A stretch of 64,000 nt of DNA, from the NCBI GenBank assembly GCA_046297835.1, contig JBKBHI010000001.1, forward strand, positions 434,001 through 498,000, read 5' to 3'. Made by a program: the position numbers and the translations under genes. This DNA is from CAMAVH01 sp046297835 (GTDB lineage Bacteria; Pseudomonadota; Alphaproteobacteria; SMXQ01). Every line of letters begins with the position of its first letter. Position 1 is the first letter of the stretch. This document shows, one piece after another, positions 55,411 through 64,000 of this stretch. The notes under the pieces were generated by a model. That model was not told where the DNA came from. It was given only the letters and a program-made list of their open reading frames with translations, and did not search any database.

Positions 55411-55634
55411 GCCGCAGGACGCGGCTTCGAGGCCCCGGGAAAAGCCGGCCAACCCCGCAGAATTAGTGGGTTATAGGCGCTGGCGCTACCAGGGGAAGTG
55501 TGTTACTTAACCGCACTTTTTCGCCGGCCGGCTTATGCCCGACCTTGAGTTCAAGGGGGCGGCCGGTTGGGCAAGACAAGCAAGACCAAGCGCTATAAAC
55601 CTAGCGACCAAATCACCAGCCGAGGACTTGAAGA

Positions 55635-55871
55635 ATGAGCGACGTTGCCGACCGCGTGTCCAAGATTGTTGTCGAGCACCTGGGTGTCGACGCTGCCAAG
55701 GTGACGCCGAACGCGAGCTTCATCGACGATCTGGGCGCCGACAGCCTCGACACGGTCGAGCTGGTCATGGCGTTCGAGGAAGAGTTCGGGTGCGAGATTC
55801 CCGACGACGCCGCCGAGAAGATCCTGACCGTGAAGGACGCGATCGACTACATCCAGTCGCACAGCGCCTAA
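55635..55871 (+). CDS. acpP: acyl carrier protein
   Basis: This 78-residue carrier has the phosphopantetheine Ser in LGADSLDTVELVM. The preceding 220 bases are non-coding and probably hold its own promoter (TATAAA at 55594-55599). Confidence 0.97.
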   Translation: MSDVADRVSKIVVEHLGVDAAKVTPNASFIDDLGADSLDTVELVMAFEEEFGCEIPDDAAEKILTVKDAIDYIQSHSA

Positions 55872-55901
55872 GCGCGACGCGACGAACGCGAGCCTGAGCC
55901 C

Positions 55902-57170
55902 ATGAGACGAGTCGTCGTCACCGGCCTCGGCCTCGTCACGCCGCTCGGGTGCGGCGTCGAGGCGACCTGGGACCGCCTGATCAAAGGCGAGTCCGGCCTG
56001 CGCGCCATCCAGAACTTCGACGTATCCGACATCCCCGCCAAGATCGCCGGGCAGGTTCCGCTCGGCGATAGCGCGTCCGGCCTGTTCAATCCGGACGATT
56101 GGGTGGAGACGAAGGACCGCAAGAAGATGGATCAGTTCATCGTCTATGCGCTGGCCGCGGCCACGCAGGCGGTGGAGGATTCCGGCTGGAAGCCCGACGC
56201 GGAAGAAGACCGCGACCGCACCGGCGTCATGATCGGCTCCGGCATCGGCGGCCTGCCGTCGATCGCCGAAGGCGCGATGACGATCCACGAGAAGGGCCCG
56301 CGCCGGCTCAGCCCGTTCTTCATTCCGGCGGCGCTGATCAATCTCGCCTCCGGCCATGTCTCGATCAAATACGGCTTCCGCGGCCCGAACCATTCGGTCG
56401 TCACCGCCTGCTCGACCGGCGCGCACGCCATCGGCGACGCCGCCCGGCTGATCCAGCTCGAAGATGCCGACGTCATGGTCGCCGGCGGCGCGGAGGCGGC
56501 GGTGTGCCGTCTCGGCCTCGCCGGCTTCGCCGCCGCGCGCGCTCTCTCGACCGGCTTCAACGACACGCCGGAGAAGGGCTCGCGCCCGTGGGACAAGGAC
56601 CGCGACGGCTTCGTCATGGGCGAGGGCGCCGGCGTCGTCGTGCTCGAGGAATACGAGCACGCCAAGAAGCGCGGCGCGAAAATCTACGGCGAGATCGTCG
56701 GCTACGGCATGTCGGGCGACGCCTATCACCTGACCGCGCCGACGCCCGACGGCAACGGCGGCTATCGCGCCATGCAGGCGGCGCTCAAGCGCGCCAAGCT
56801 GACGCCGGAGCAGATCGGCTACGTCAACGCCCACGGCACCTCGACGCCGCTCGGCGACGAGATCGAGCTCGGCGCGGTGAAGCGCCTGTTCGGCGACCAC
56901 GCCACCTCGGGCCTGTCGATGTCCTCGACCAAGTCGGCCATCGGCCACTTGCTCGGCGCGGCCGGCAGCGTCGAGGCGATCTTCTCCATCCTGGCGATCC
57001 AGCGCGGCGTCGTGCCGCCGACCCTCAACCTCGACAACCCGTCGCCGGGCTGCGAGGTGGTCGATCTGGTGCCCAAGGTCGCCAAGGAGAAGAAGGTGAA
57101 ATACGCCCTGTCGAACTCGTTCGGCTTCGGCGGCACCAATGCCTCGCTGATCTTCGGCGAGGCCCCGTAA
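55902..57170 (+). CDS. fabF: beta-ketoacyl-ACP synthase II
   Basis: This 422-residue condensing enzyme elongates acyl chains. Active sites are Cys in VTACSTGAHAIG (near residue 168) and two His (NAHGTSTPLGD and KSAIGHLLGAAG). It begins 30 bases after acpP. Confidence 0.97.
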   Translation: MRRVVVTGLGLVTPLGCGVEATWDRLIKGESGLRAIQNFDVSDIPAKIAGQVPLGDSASGLFNPDDWVETKDRKKMDQFIVYALAAATQAVEDSGWKPDAEEDRDRTGVMIGSGIGGLPSIAEGAMTIHEKGPRRLSPFFIPAALINLASGHVSIKYGFRGPNHSVVTACSTGAHAIGDAARLIQLEDADVMVAGGAEAAVCRLGLAGFAAARALSTGFNDTPEKGSRPWDKDRDGFVMGEGAGVVVLEEYEHAKKRGAKIYGEIVGYGMSGDAYHLTAPTPDGNGGYRAMQAALKRAKLTPEQIGYVNAHGTSTPLGDEIELGAVKRLFGDHATSGLSMSSTKSAIGHLLGAAGSVEAIFSILAIQRGVVPPTLNLDNPSPGCEVVDLVPKVAKEKKVKYALSNSFGFGGTNASLIFGEAP

Positions 57171-57171
57171 G

Positions 57172-58191
57172 GTGAAGCTGCGGCGCGTCGCCGTCGCGGC
57201 TCTCCTTCTCGTCGGCGCCATCGCTTCGGTCCTCGCCGGCTTCTCCGTCTGGCTCTACGCCGCCTATGAGCGCCCTTACGAGGACGGCCAAGCCGCCACG
57301 CTCGTCATTCCGCGCGGCGCGAGCGTCGAGGAGATCGCCAATCTGCTGGCCGAGGCGCGCGTCATCGAAGATCCGCTGCCCTTCGTGTTCGGCACGCGCA
57401 TCAACGACATGGGCCCGCGCCTGCGCGCCGGCGAATATTCCTTTCCCACGACCATCAGCCCGCGCGCCGCGATGGAGATCGTCGTCAGCGGCAAGACGGT
57501 GGTCCATCGCCTGACGATTCCGGAAGGGCTGACGACGGCGCAAGCGCTCAAGCTCGTCATGGAGGCCGAGCCGCTGGCTGGCGAGATCGCGCGGCGGCCC
57601 GAGGAGGGCGCGCTGCTGCCCGACACCTATCATTACGCGCGCGGCGACACGCGCGAAGCGATGATCGCGCGCATGGAGAAGGCGATGCAGGCGGCGGTGG
57701 ACGCGGCCTGGGCGGCGCGGCCGACCGACACGCCGCTGAAAAGCGCGCGCGAGGTCGCGGTGCTCGCCTCCATCGTCGAGAAGGAGACCGGCGTGGCGGA
57801 CGAGCGGGCGCTGGTCGCCGGCGTGTTCGTGAATCGTCTGAGGCGCGGGATGCGGCTGCAATCGGACCCGACGGTGGCCTATGGCGTGGCGCTGCGCGAG
57901 GGGAGGCCCGACGGCTGGCTCGACCGCGCGCTGACCCGCGCCGACCTCAACGCGCCGTCGCCCTATAATTCCTATCTCAACGACGGCTTGCCGCCGACGC
58001 CGATCGCCAATCCCGGCCGCGCCGCGCTGATGGCGGTGGTGAAGCCGGCCGCGACCGACGCGCTCTATTTCGTCGCCGACGGCACCGGCGGCCACGCCTT
58101 CGCCCGCACGCTCGACGAGCACAACCGCAACGTCGCCAAATGGCGCGCGCTCAACCGCAACAAGCCGGAGCCGGGACGCGCGGCGCCTTAG
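57172..58191 (+). CDS. mltG: endolytic transglycosylase MltG
   Basis: This 339-residue protein has an N-terminal membrane anchor (about 6-28) and a YceG domain with catalytic Glu in ASIVEKETG near residue 204. It cuts nascent glycan strands. GTG 57172 begins two bases after the fabF stop, and no nearer ATG gives the anchor. Confidence 0.94.
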   Translation: MKLRRVAVAALLLVGAIASVLAGFSVWLYAAYERPYEDGQAATLVIPRGASVEEIANLLAEARVIEDPLPFVFGTRINDMGPRLRAGEYSFPTTISPRAAMEIVVSGKTVVHRLTIPEGLTTAQALKLVMEAEPLAGEIARRPEEGALLPDTYHYARGDTREAMIARMEKAMQAAVDAAWAARPTDTPLKSAREVAVLASIVEKETGVADERALVAGVFVNRLRRGMRLQSDPTVAYGVALREGRPDGWLDRALTRADLNAPSPYNSYLNDGLPPTPIANPGRAALMAVVKPAATDALYFVADGTGGHAFARTLDEHNRNVAKWRALNRNKPEPGRAAP

Positions 58192-58213
58192 GCGGCTGCA
58201 ATCACAGAAGGGG

Positions 58214-58303
58214 CGTCATGCCCGGACTTGTTCCGGGCATCCACGCCTTGCAATGCGGATATGAGTTAAGTCGTGGATGGCCGGAACAAGTCCGGCCATG
58301 ACG
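58214..58303. repeat. REP-like palindromic repeat, subfamily A
   Basis: A full two-arm copy: CGTCATGCCCGGACTTG... and CGTGGATGGCCGGAAC... ending CATGACG. It separates mltG from the convergent SDR gene. Confidence 0.85.
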
Positions 58304-58317
58304 GTTTGAGAAATGCC

Positions 58318-59154
58318 TCACCGCCCCGGCTTTTCCGGCAGCTTGTTGATGAAATAGTCGGTGAGGCTCGGCGGCAGGGCGGCCATCAGCCAGACGATGG
58401 CGTAGAGGCCGAACGGGAAGGCGATGCGCGGCTTGTCGGCGGCGAGGCCCTTGGCGATGATTTCGGCGGCCGGCTCGGCGTCCATCAGGAAGGGCATGCG
58501 GAACGGGTTCACCGCCGTCATCGGCGTGCGGATGAAGCCGGGGCAGATCACCGACAGCTCGATGCTGTCGGTCGCCAGCGTGCCGCGCAGGCCTTCGCCC
58601 CAGGCGCGCACGGCGGCCTTGCTGGCGCAATAGGCCGGCGCGCCGGGCATGCCGCGAAAGCTCGCCAGCGAGCTGACGATGGCGATCTGGCCTTTGGTCC
58701 ATCTGTCTTTCCCGGCGGCGCGCAGCGGATGGGCGCGCAGCGCCTCGATCGCCGGCAGCACCGTGTTCATCGCGCCGGTCACGTTGACCTGGAAGATGCG
58801 CCGCGCCTGCTCGCCGCTTTCGATCTTCGCCGGATTGCCGAGCGTGCCGCCGTCGGTCGACCCGTCGCCGCCGGTGCCGCCGGAAATGCCGGCATTGGCG
58901 ATGACGAGATCGAGCGGCGCTTGCGCGTCGGCGCGCGCGATCCAGTCGGCCATGGCCTCGCGCTCGGCGACGTCGATCAGCGCGCTCTCGACCGTCGCGC
59001 CCTTGACGCGGCAGCTCTCGGCGATGTTGTCGAGGCGCGGCCGGTGCCGTCCGCCGAGGAACAGGGTGACGCCAGGGGCTGCGTAAAGCAGCGCCAGGGC
59101 CGCGCCGAGGCCGCTGGAGGCGCCGGTGATGAGGATGCTTTTGGGCGCTTTCAT
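58318..59154 (-). CDS. SDR family oxidoreductase
   Basis: This 278-residue Rossmann protein has TGASSGLG near the N-terminus, NAGISGG and the catalytic YCASKAAV near residue 180. The C-terminus ends in a helical segment (LTDYFINKLPEKPGR). The substrate is unknown. It is divergent from yicC. Confidence 0.88.
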   Translation of the reverse strand: MKAPKSILITGASSGLGAALALLYAAPGVTLFLGGRHRPRLDNIAESCRVKGATVESALIDVAEREAMADWIARADAQAPLDLVIANAGISGGTGGDGSTDGGTLGNPAKIESGEQARRIFQVNVTGAMNTVLPAIEALRAHPLRAAGKDRWTKGQIAIVSSLASFRGMPGAPAYCASKAAVRAWGEGLRGTLATDSIELSVICPGFIRTPMTAVNPFRMPFLMDAEPAAEIIAKGLAADKPRIAFPFGLYAIVWLMAALPPSLTDYFINKLPEKPGR

Positions 59155-59288
59155 GGTTCCACCCTAGGGGGTGGGAGGCCGGGCCGCCAGCCCAATGCCA
59201 GGTTGTTCGGCCCCCATGGGCCGCGCTATATTGCGGCCCGCGTTTTTCGGCCCACTAGATACGGGGCCATATGGGGTTAGGGGGAGTC

Positions 59289-60176
59289 TTGAGCGTCGCC
59301 AGCATGACCGGGTTCGCCCGGAGCGCCGGACAGATGGACGACATCGGCTGGCAATGGGAGGTCAAGAGCGTCAACGGGCGCGGCCTCGACCTGCGCATCC
59401 GCCTCGCGCCCGGCACGGAAAGCCTGGAAGTCGCGACCCGCGCCGCCTTGGCGGAAAAGTTCAGCCGCGGCAGCTTCAGCGTCAATCTGTCGACCACGCG
59501 CGCCGCCAGCGCCGGCCGCTTCCTGCTCAACCGCGACCTGCTGGACCAGCTCGTCGGCGTCATGGCCGACGTGAAGGCGCGCATCCCCGACGCCGCCGCG
59601 CCGCAGATCGACGGCCTGTTGCGCGTGAAGGGCGTGCTGGAGGAGGTCGATCCGGCCGACAGCGAAGACGCCAAAGCGGCGCGCGACAAGGCCATGCTCA
59701 AGAGCCTGGCCGAGGCGCTCGCCGCCGTCGCCAAGGCGCGCGCCGAGGAAGGCGCGAAGCTCGCCGCCGTGCTCGAAGGCCATGTCGCCAAGATCGCCGC
59801 GCTCGCCGCGCAAGCCGCGACGCTCGCCGGCGCGCAGCCGGAAGCGATCAAGGCGCGGCTCGTCGCCAAGTTGAAGGATTTGCTCGGCGGGACCGGGCTG
59901 GCGGAAGACCGCTTGATCCAGGAGGCCGCGCTGCTCGCGGCCAAGGCCGACGTGCGCGAGGAGCTGGACCGGTTGCAGGCCCATGTGGCGCAGGCGCGCG
60001 AATTGCTCGCCGCCAAGGAGCCGGTCGGCCGCCGCCTCGATTTCTTGTCGCAGGAGTTCAACCGCGAGGCCAACACGCTCTGCTCCAAGGCGGAAGATCT
60101 GGAGCTGACGCGCATCGGCCTGGAGTTGAAGGCGACGATCGAGCAATTCCGCGAGCAGGTGCAGAATGTCGAGTAA
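59289..60176 (+). CDS. yicC: YicC family endoribonuclease
   Basis: This protein of about 295 residues has the YicC N-terminal signature ASMTGFARS and ends LKATIEQFREQVQNVE. YicC is an RNase in E. coli. The TTG at 59289 is nearest to the conserved N-terminus; ATG 59271 upstream is an alternative. It overlaps the gmk start. Confidence 0.88.
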   Translation: MSVASMTGFARSAGQMDDIGWQWEVKSVNGRGLDLRIRLAPGTESLEVATRAALAEKFSRGSFSVNLSTTRAASAGRFLLNRDLLDQLVGVMADVKARIPDAAAPQIDGLLRVKGVLEEVDPADSEDAKAARDKAMLKSLAEALAAVAKARAEEGAKLAAVLEGHVAKIAALAAQAATLAGAQPEAIKARLVAKLKDLLGGTGLAEDRLIQEAALLAAKADVREELDRLQAHVAQARELLAAKEPVGRRLDFLSQEFNREANTLCSKAEDLELTRIGLELKATIEQFREQVQNVE

Positions 60177-60840
60177 GCGCGTGCCCGCCGCGGCGCAGGA
60201 GCACGATCCGCTCGCCATCCACCGGCGCGGGTTGATGCTGGTGCTGTCCTCGCCGTCGGGCGCGGGCAAGACGACGATTTCGCGCGCCTTGCTTGAACGC
60301 GAACCTAATCTCACCATGTCGATCTCGGCGACGACGCGGGCTAAGCGGCCGGGCGAGACGGCCGGCGTCGATTACATTTTCGTCGATCCGACCGAATTCA
60401 ACCTGATGGTCAACCGCCAGGAGCTGCTCGAACACGCGCGCGTGTTCGAGAATTACTACGGCACGCCGAAAGCGCCGGTCGAGAAAGCGCTCGCTGCCGG
60501 CAAGGACGTGCTGTTCGACATCGACTGGCAGGGCACGCAGCAGCTCAGCGAGAACGCGCGAGAGGATCTGGTCACGGTCTTCATCCTGCCGCCTTCGACG
60601 CAGGAGCTGGAGCGCCGGTTGAACACGCGCGCGCAGGATCCCGCCGAAGTGGTCGCCAAGCGTATGTCGCGCGCCGCCGACGAGATGAGCCATTATCCCG
60701 AATATCAATATGTGATCGTCAATCACGATATCGAGGAGAGCGTGCGGCGCGTGCAGGCGATTCTCACCGCCGAACGCCTGAAGCGCGACCGTCAGATCGG
60801 CCTGGGCGATTTCGTCAAGGCGTTGCGCGAAGGGCAGTAA
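60166..60840 (+). CDS. gmk: guanylate kinase
   Basis: This 224-residue kinase converts GMP to GDP. It has the P-loop SSPSGAGKTTISR near residue 24 and the GMP-binding SISATTRAKRPGE. A basic N-terminal extension precedes the core. It overlaps yicC by eleven bases, forming an operon. Confidence 0.96.
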   Translation: MSSKRVPAAAQEHDPLAIHRRGLMLVLSSPSGAGKTTISRALLEREPNLTMSISATTRAKRPGETAGVDYIFVDPTEFNLMVNRQELLEHARVFENYYGTPKAPVEKALAAGKDVLFDIDWQGTQQLSENAREDLVTVFILPPSTQELERRLNTRAQDPAEVVAKRMSRAADEMSHYPEYQYVIVNHDIEESVRRVQAILTAERLKRDRQIGLGDFVKALREGQ

Positions 60841-60849
60841 GCCCAATTT

Positions 60850-60935
60850 CGTCATGCCCGCACTTGTTGCGGGCATCCACGCCTCGCTATGCGGATACAA
60901 AGTCGTGGATGGCCGGAACAAGTCCGGCCATGACG
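60850..60935. repeat. REP-like palindromic repeat, subfamily A
   Basis: A full two-arm copy between gmk and the convergent rsmA: CGTCATGCCCGCACTTG... and CGTGGATGGCCGGAAC... ending CATGACG. Confidence 0.85.
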
Positions 60936-60938
60936 AGG

Positions 60939-61823
60939 CTATGTGTCAGATGCCAGGGGCCGGCTTGCATAAGCGTTCGCCAAGCGGCAGAAGGCTTCCA
61001 CATCCAATTCCTCGGCGCGCGCGGTCGGCGCGATGCCGGCGCTCTCCAGCAGCGGCGCGGGGTCGGTCCCGAGCATTTTGAGCGACGCGCGCAGCATTTT
61101 GCGGCGCTGGCCGAAGGCGGCCTTGGTCACGGCTTCGAGCGCGGCGCGCTCGGCGGCATGGGGCGGCGCTTGGCGCGGGATCAGGTTGACCACGGTGGAG
61201 GTCACTTGCGGCGGCGGCGTGAAGGCGCGCGGGCCGATGTCGAAGGCCAAATCCACCTCGCACAGCCATTGCGCCAGCACCGACAGGCGGCCGTAGGCTT
61301 TCGTGCGCGGTTGCGCCGCCAGCCGCTCGGCCACTTCCTTCTGCACCAGCACCGTGATGCCGGCGAGCTCGGCCGGCCGTTCCAGCCAGTTCAGGATCAG
61401 CGCCGTGCCGACATTGTAGGGCAGGTTGGCGACGACCTTGATCGGGCCGCTCCAGCCCTGCGCGCGCAGATGCGCGACGGCGTCGAATTCCAGGGCGTCG
61501 GCCTCGACGATCTCCATGCGGCCATCGCCGGCTTCGATCAAGGGTTGCAGAGCGGCGATGCAGCGCTCGTCGCGCTCGATGGCGACCAGGCGCGCCGCGC
61601 CGGTCTCCAAGATGGCGCGCGTCAGCCCGCCGGGGCCGGGGCCGACTTCGATCACGGCGCAACCTTCCAGGCCGCCGGCGGCGCGGGCGATCTTGGCCGT
61701 GAGATTGAGATCGAGCAGGAAATGCTGGCCGAGGCCCTTGATGGCGGAAAGGCCGTGGGCGGCGATCACCTCGCGCAGCGGCGGCAGGGCGGCGATGGCC
61801 CCGCTTGATGGATCGAGACTCAA
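60939..61823 (-). CDS. rsmA: 16S rRNA dimethyladenosine transferase RsmA
   Basis: This 294-residue enzyme dimethylates A1518/A1519 of 16S rRNA. It has GLGQHFLLDLN, the AdoMet motif EVGPGPGGLTRAI and the catalytic NLPYNVGT. It follows pdxA after ten bases. Confidence 0.96.
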   Translation of the reverse strand: MSLDPSSGAIAALPPLREVIAAHGLSAIKGLGQHFLLDLNLTAKIARAAGGLEGCAVIEVGPGPGGLTRAILETGAARLVAIERDERCIAALQPLIEAGDGRMEIVEADALEFDAVAHLRAQGWSGPIKVVANLPYNVGTALILNWLERPAELAGITVLVQKEVAERLAAQPRTKAYGRLSVLAQWLCEVDLAFDIGPRAFTPPPQVTSTVVNLIPRQAPPHAAERAALEAVTKAAFGQRRKMLRASLKMLGTDPAPLLESAGIAPTARAEELDVEAFCRLANAYASRPLASDT

Positions 61824-61833
61824 CGCGCGGCGC

Positions 61834-62829
61834 TCATGTCGATTGCCGGCGGGCGGCCATCTCGGCGGCGAGCCTGAGCGCGGCGATCAGGCTGTCGGCG
61901 CTGGCGACGCCCTGGCCGGCGATGTCGAAGGCGGTGCCGTGATCGGGCGAGGTGCGGACGATGGGCAGGCCGAGCGTGACGTCGACGCCCTGCTCGAAGC
62001 CGAGCGTTTTCAGCGGGATCAGCCCCTGGTCGTGATACATGCAGAGCGCCGCGTCGTAGCGCGCGCGCGCGGCGGCGTGGAACATCGTGTCCGCCGGCAG
62101 CGGGCCGACCGCGTCGATCCCTTCCGCGCGCAAGGCGGCGACGGCGGGGGCGACGATCTCGATATCCTCGCGGCCGAGCGCGCCGTCCTCGCCGGCATGG
62201 GGATTGAGGCCGGCGACGGCGAGGCGCGGCGCGGGAATGCCGAAGTCGCGCCGGAGCGCGGCCGCCGTGATGCGGCCGGCGGCGACGATGCCGTCCGTCG
62301 TCAGCGCCGCGAGAGCGTCGCGCAGCGACAGATGGATCGTCACCGGCACGACGCGCAAGCTGTCGCTCGCCAGCATCATCACCGGCAAGGGCGCGCCGGT
62401 CAGCTCGGCGAGATATTCAGTGTGGCCGGGGTGCGGGAAGCCGGCGTCATAGAGCAGCTTCTTGTGGATCGGATTGGTGACGACGGCGGCGGCTTCGCCG
62501 GCCTGGGCCAATGCGACGGCGCGGCGGATGGATTCGAGCACCGCCGGCGCGGCCGCTGAGCTTGGCGCGCCGGGCAGGACGGCGCAGCGGGTTTCCAGCG
62601 GCAGGATGGGCAGAGCGGCGACGAAGACGCCGGCGGCTTCGGCCGGCGCGCCGATGACGGCCAGCGGCACGCTCCAGCCGAGCCGTTTGGCGAGGGCGGC
62701 GAGACGCGCGGGGTCGTCGATCAGGAAGAACGGCGGCAGGGCCTCGCGCGCCGCGCGCCACGCCTTGAGCGCGATTTCGCCGCCGATGCCGGCGGGCTCG
62801 CCCATGGTGAGTGCCAGCGGAAGGGCCAT
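61834..62829 (-). CDS. pdxA: 4-hydroxythreonine-4-phosphate dehydrogenase
   Basis: This 331-residue enzyme acts in vitamin B6 synthesis. Motifs GEPAGIGGEIALKAW, HPGHTEYLAELTG and NPHAGEDG (metal-binding His) are all present. It lies between the surA-like gene and rsmA, the conserved order. Confidence 0.95.
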   Translation of the reverse strand: MALPLALTMGEPAGIGGEIALKAWRAAREALPPFFLIDDPARLAALAKRLGWSVPLAVIGAPAEAAGVFVAALPILPLETRCAVLPGAPSSAAAPAVLESIRRAVALAQAGEAAAVVTNPIHKKLLYDAGFPHPGHTEYLAELTGAPLPVMMLASDSLRVVPVTIHLSLRDALAALTTDGIVAAGRITAAALRRDFGIPAPRLAVAGLNPHAGEDGALGREDIEIVAPAVAALRAEGIDAVGPLPADTMFHAAARARYDAALCMYHDQGLIPLKTLGFEQGVDVTLGLPIVRTSPDHGTAFDIAGQGVASADSLIAALRLAAEMAARRQST

Positions 62830-62838
62830 GGCCCGGCC

Positions 62839-64000
62839 CTAGGCGCGGATGTCGACGAAGGCGCTTTGGCGCAGGTCGCGCAGGAAACGCCGCGACTGCA
62901 ATTCCATCTTCTGCTCGCCGAGCAGGCGCTGGACTTCCTGGCGGCTCGGCAGATTCGCGACCGGCTCGTCGCGTTCGCAAACCATGATGACGCGCAGCCC
63001 GCCTTCGACCGGGAAGGGCTGGCTCGGCTGGCCGACGGCCAAGCCGCCGACGACCTTGCGCAGTTCGGCGGACAGTTCGCCCATGCGGAACGTGCCCATG
63101 GCGCCCGAATCCTTGGAGGCTATTTCCTTGGCGACCGCATCCATGTCGGCGCAGCCGTTCACCGTCTCGGCGATGGTCTGGGCCAGCTCGCGCTGGCTGG
63201 CGGCCTCGGCGGCCGGCGCGCCGGCGGCGATCGGCAGGAAGACCTGATTGAGCGCGACCTTGATGTCCTGCTGCGCGGTCATGCGCGGTTCGCGGCGCTG
63301 GCGCAGGGCGACGATGTGATAGCCCTCAGCCGAACGGATCGGCACGGAGAGCGAGCCGATGGGCATTTGGCCGAGCACTTCCTCGACTTCCGGCGGCATC
63401 TGGCCGGCTTCGACCCAGCCGATGTCCCCGCCGGTCGCGGCCGAGGAATCCTGCGAAAATTGCTGCGCGAGGGCGGGGAACGGCGCTCCGGCGACGAGCT
63501 GTTCGTAGAGCCGCTCGGCGTTGGTCCGGACTTCGGTTTCGTCCTGCGGCGATTCGACGGAGAGAAAAATCTGCGACACCAGGTTCGTCGGCTTGTCGGC
63601 GTTTTCCCTGATGCGGACGAGCGCTTCGTCGATCTCGTCCTCCGCCACCGTGGTCAGGCGGGCGGCGCGGCGGCGGACCACCTTGGGCCAGACGATGGCC
63701 GCCTTCGCCTGCTCCAGAAAGCTGGCGAAGTTGAGGCCTTCGGCTTTGAACGTGGCCTCGAGCTGGCCGGCCGGAATGTTGTTCTGGCGCTCGATGCGGG
63801 CGATGGCGTCTTCCAGCTCTTCGGGCAAGACGTCGATGCCGAGACGCTTGGCTTCCTGCAATTGCAGCCGCTCGTCGATCATGCCGCGCAGGACCTGCGT
63901 CGCCATGCGGCGCATCTGGTCGGGCGGCACGCTCTGCGGATCGGTGCCGAGCGAGAGGAGGATCCGCTGATCGACGTCATAGGCGGTGATCGATTCGTCG
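62839..64000 (-). CDS. SurA-like periplasmic peptidyl-prolyl isomerase (5' end outside window)
   Basis: The frame runs from the window's right edge to 62839, about 387 codons; the signal peptide and first residues are missing. The visible N-terminus has DESITAYDVDQRILL and then the SurA N-terminal helix region. A parvulin/PPIC domain follows at about 165-255 (FPALAQQFSQDSSAATGGDIGWVEAGQMPPEV). Its position directly before pdxA and rsmA supports SurA, the chaperone for outer-membrane proteins. A second PPIase domain is not evident. Confidence 0.9.
   Translation of the reverse strand, partial: DESITAYDVDQRILLSLGTDPQSVPPDQMRRMATQVLRGMIDERLQLQEAKRLGIDVLPEELEDAIARIERQNNIPAGQLEATFKAEGLNFASFLEQAKAAIVWPKVVRRRAARLTTVAEDEIDEALVRIRENADKPTNLVSQIFLSVESPQDETEVRTNAERLYEQLVAGAPFPALAQQFSQDSSAATGGDIGWVEAGQMPPEVEEVLGQMPIGSLSVPIRSAEGYHIVALRQRREPRMTAQQDIKVALNQVFLPIAAGAPAAEAASQRELAQTIAETVNGCADMDAVAKEIASKDSGAMGTFRMGELSAELRKVVGGLAVGQPSQPFPVEGGLRVIMVCERDEPVANLPSRQEVQRLLGEQKMELQSRRFLRDLRQSAFVDIRA

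Noticed and set aside
55561..55634. Strong sigma-70 promoter before acpP
   Set aside because: TATAAA is present at 55594-55599 but the nearest TTGGGC is 21 bases upstream, too far for a confident pair.

Overview
The window looks like an alphaproteobacterial chromosome segment, probably Rhodospirillales-like. It has a GC-rich core with typical alphaproteobacterial gene neighbourhoods: ppx-rlmE, guaB-guaA, bamB-der, purF-cvpA-radA-mlaF-mlaE-alr-dnaB, rpsF-rpsR-DUF2232-rplI, fabD-fabG-acpP-fabF-mltG, yicC-gmk and surA-pdxA-rsmA. AT-richer accessory pieces interrupt this core. The species assignment is an inference from gene order and protein character; no rRNA is present.

Region 1 (1-10.75 kb) is an accessory island ending at a tRNA-Gln(CUG). 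It starts with the end of the window's first gene, a lipoprotein. Next comes a HigB toxin with a HigA antitoxin fused to an ImmA/IrrE peptidase, and divergent from it a three-gene operon: a TIR-like protein, an Nmad2 nucleotide-modification protein and a MazG/MazG_C-like pyrophosphohydrolase. The operon converges on a 5-hmdU-DNA-kinase-helical-domain (alpha-glutamyl/putrescinyl-thymine pyrophosphorylase family) protein. Two identical-class 17-bp palindromes sit between the toxin-antitoxin pair and this cassette. This is the best candidate for an undescribed system. A truncated, frameshifted umuC remnant follows. Then comes a phage/ICE-like patch: ParB-DNA methyltransferase, an AT-hook hypothetical, an XRE regulator, a PD-(D/E)XK-like protein and a DUF5681 protein. 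A shared 26-bp element lies at nearly the same distance upstream of the methyltransferase and DUF5681 genes.

Region 2 (10.9-34.2 kb) is mostly core: stringent/polyphosphate and rRNA modification genes, GMP synthesis, an ABC-F ATPase, a DUF899 locus with its own regulator, nucleoside salvage, a heme-type sensor kinase, a bactofilin, and the YfgM-like/BamB/Der operon. A second ImmA/IrrE module, paired with a DUF4411 PIN-like protein, is inserted just after guaA.

Region 3 (34.3-53.5 kb) is a long minus-strand block from rpsF to the SDR gene after purF. Between rplI and dnaB it is interrupted by cfa, a sugE-type exporter and a plus-strand type I restriction-modification system (hsdM-hsdS-hsdR). 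The hsdM gene carries an apparent one-base frameshift. The restriction cluster is bracketed by palindromic REP-like elements. alr carries an in-frame 27-bp triple repeat next to its catalytic lysine.

Region 4 (53.7-64 kb) holds the plus-strand fatty-acid synthesis cluster through mltG, then a short-chain dehydrogenase, yicC-gmk, and the minus-strand surA-pdxA-rsmA group, with surA running off the window end. At least eight copies of a palindromic intergenic repeat family (two subfamilies) are scattered from 34 kb to 61 kb, none inside genes.
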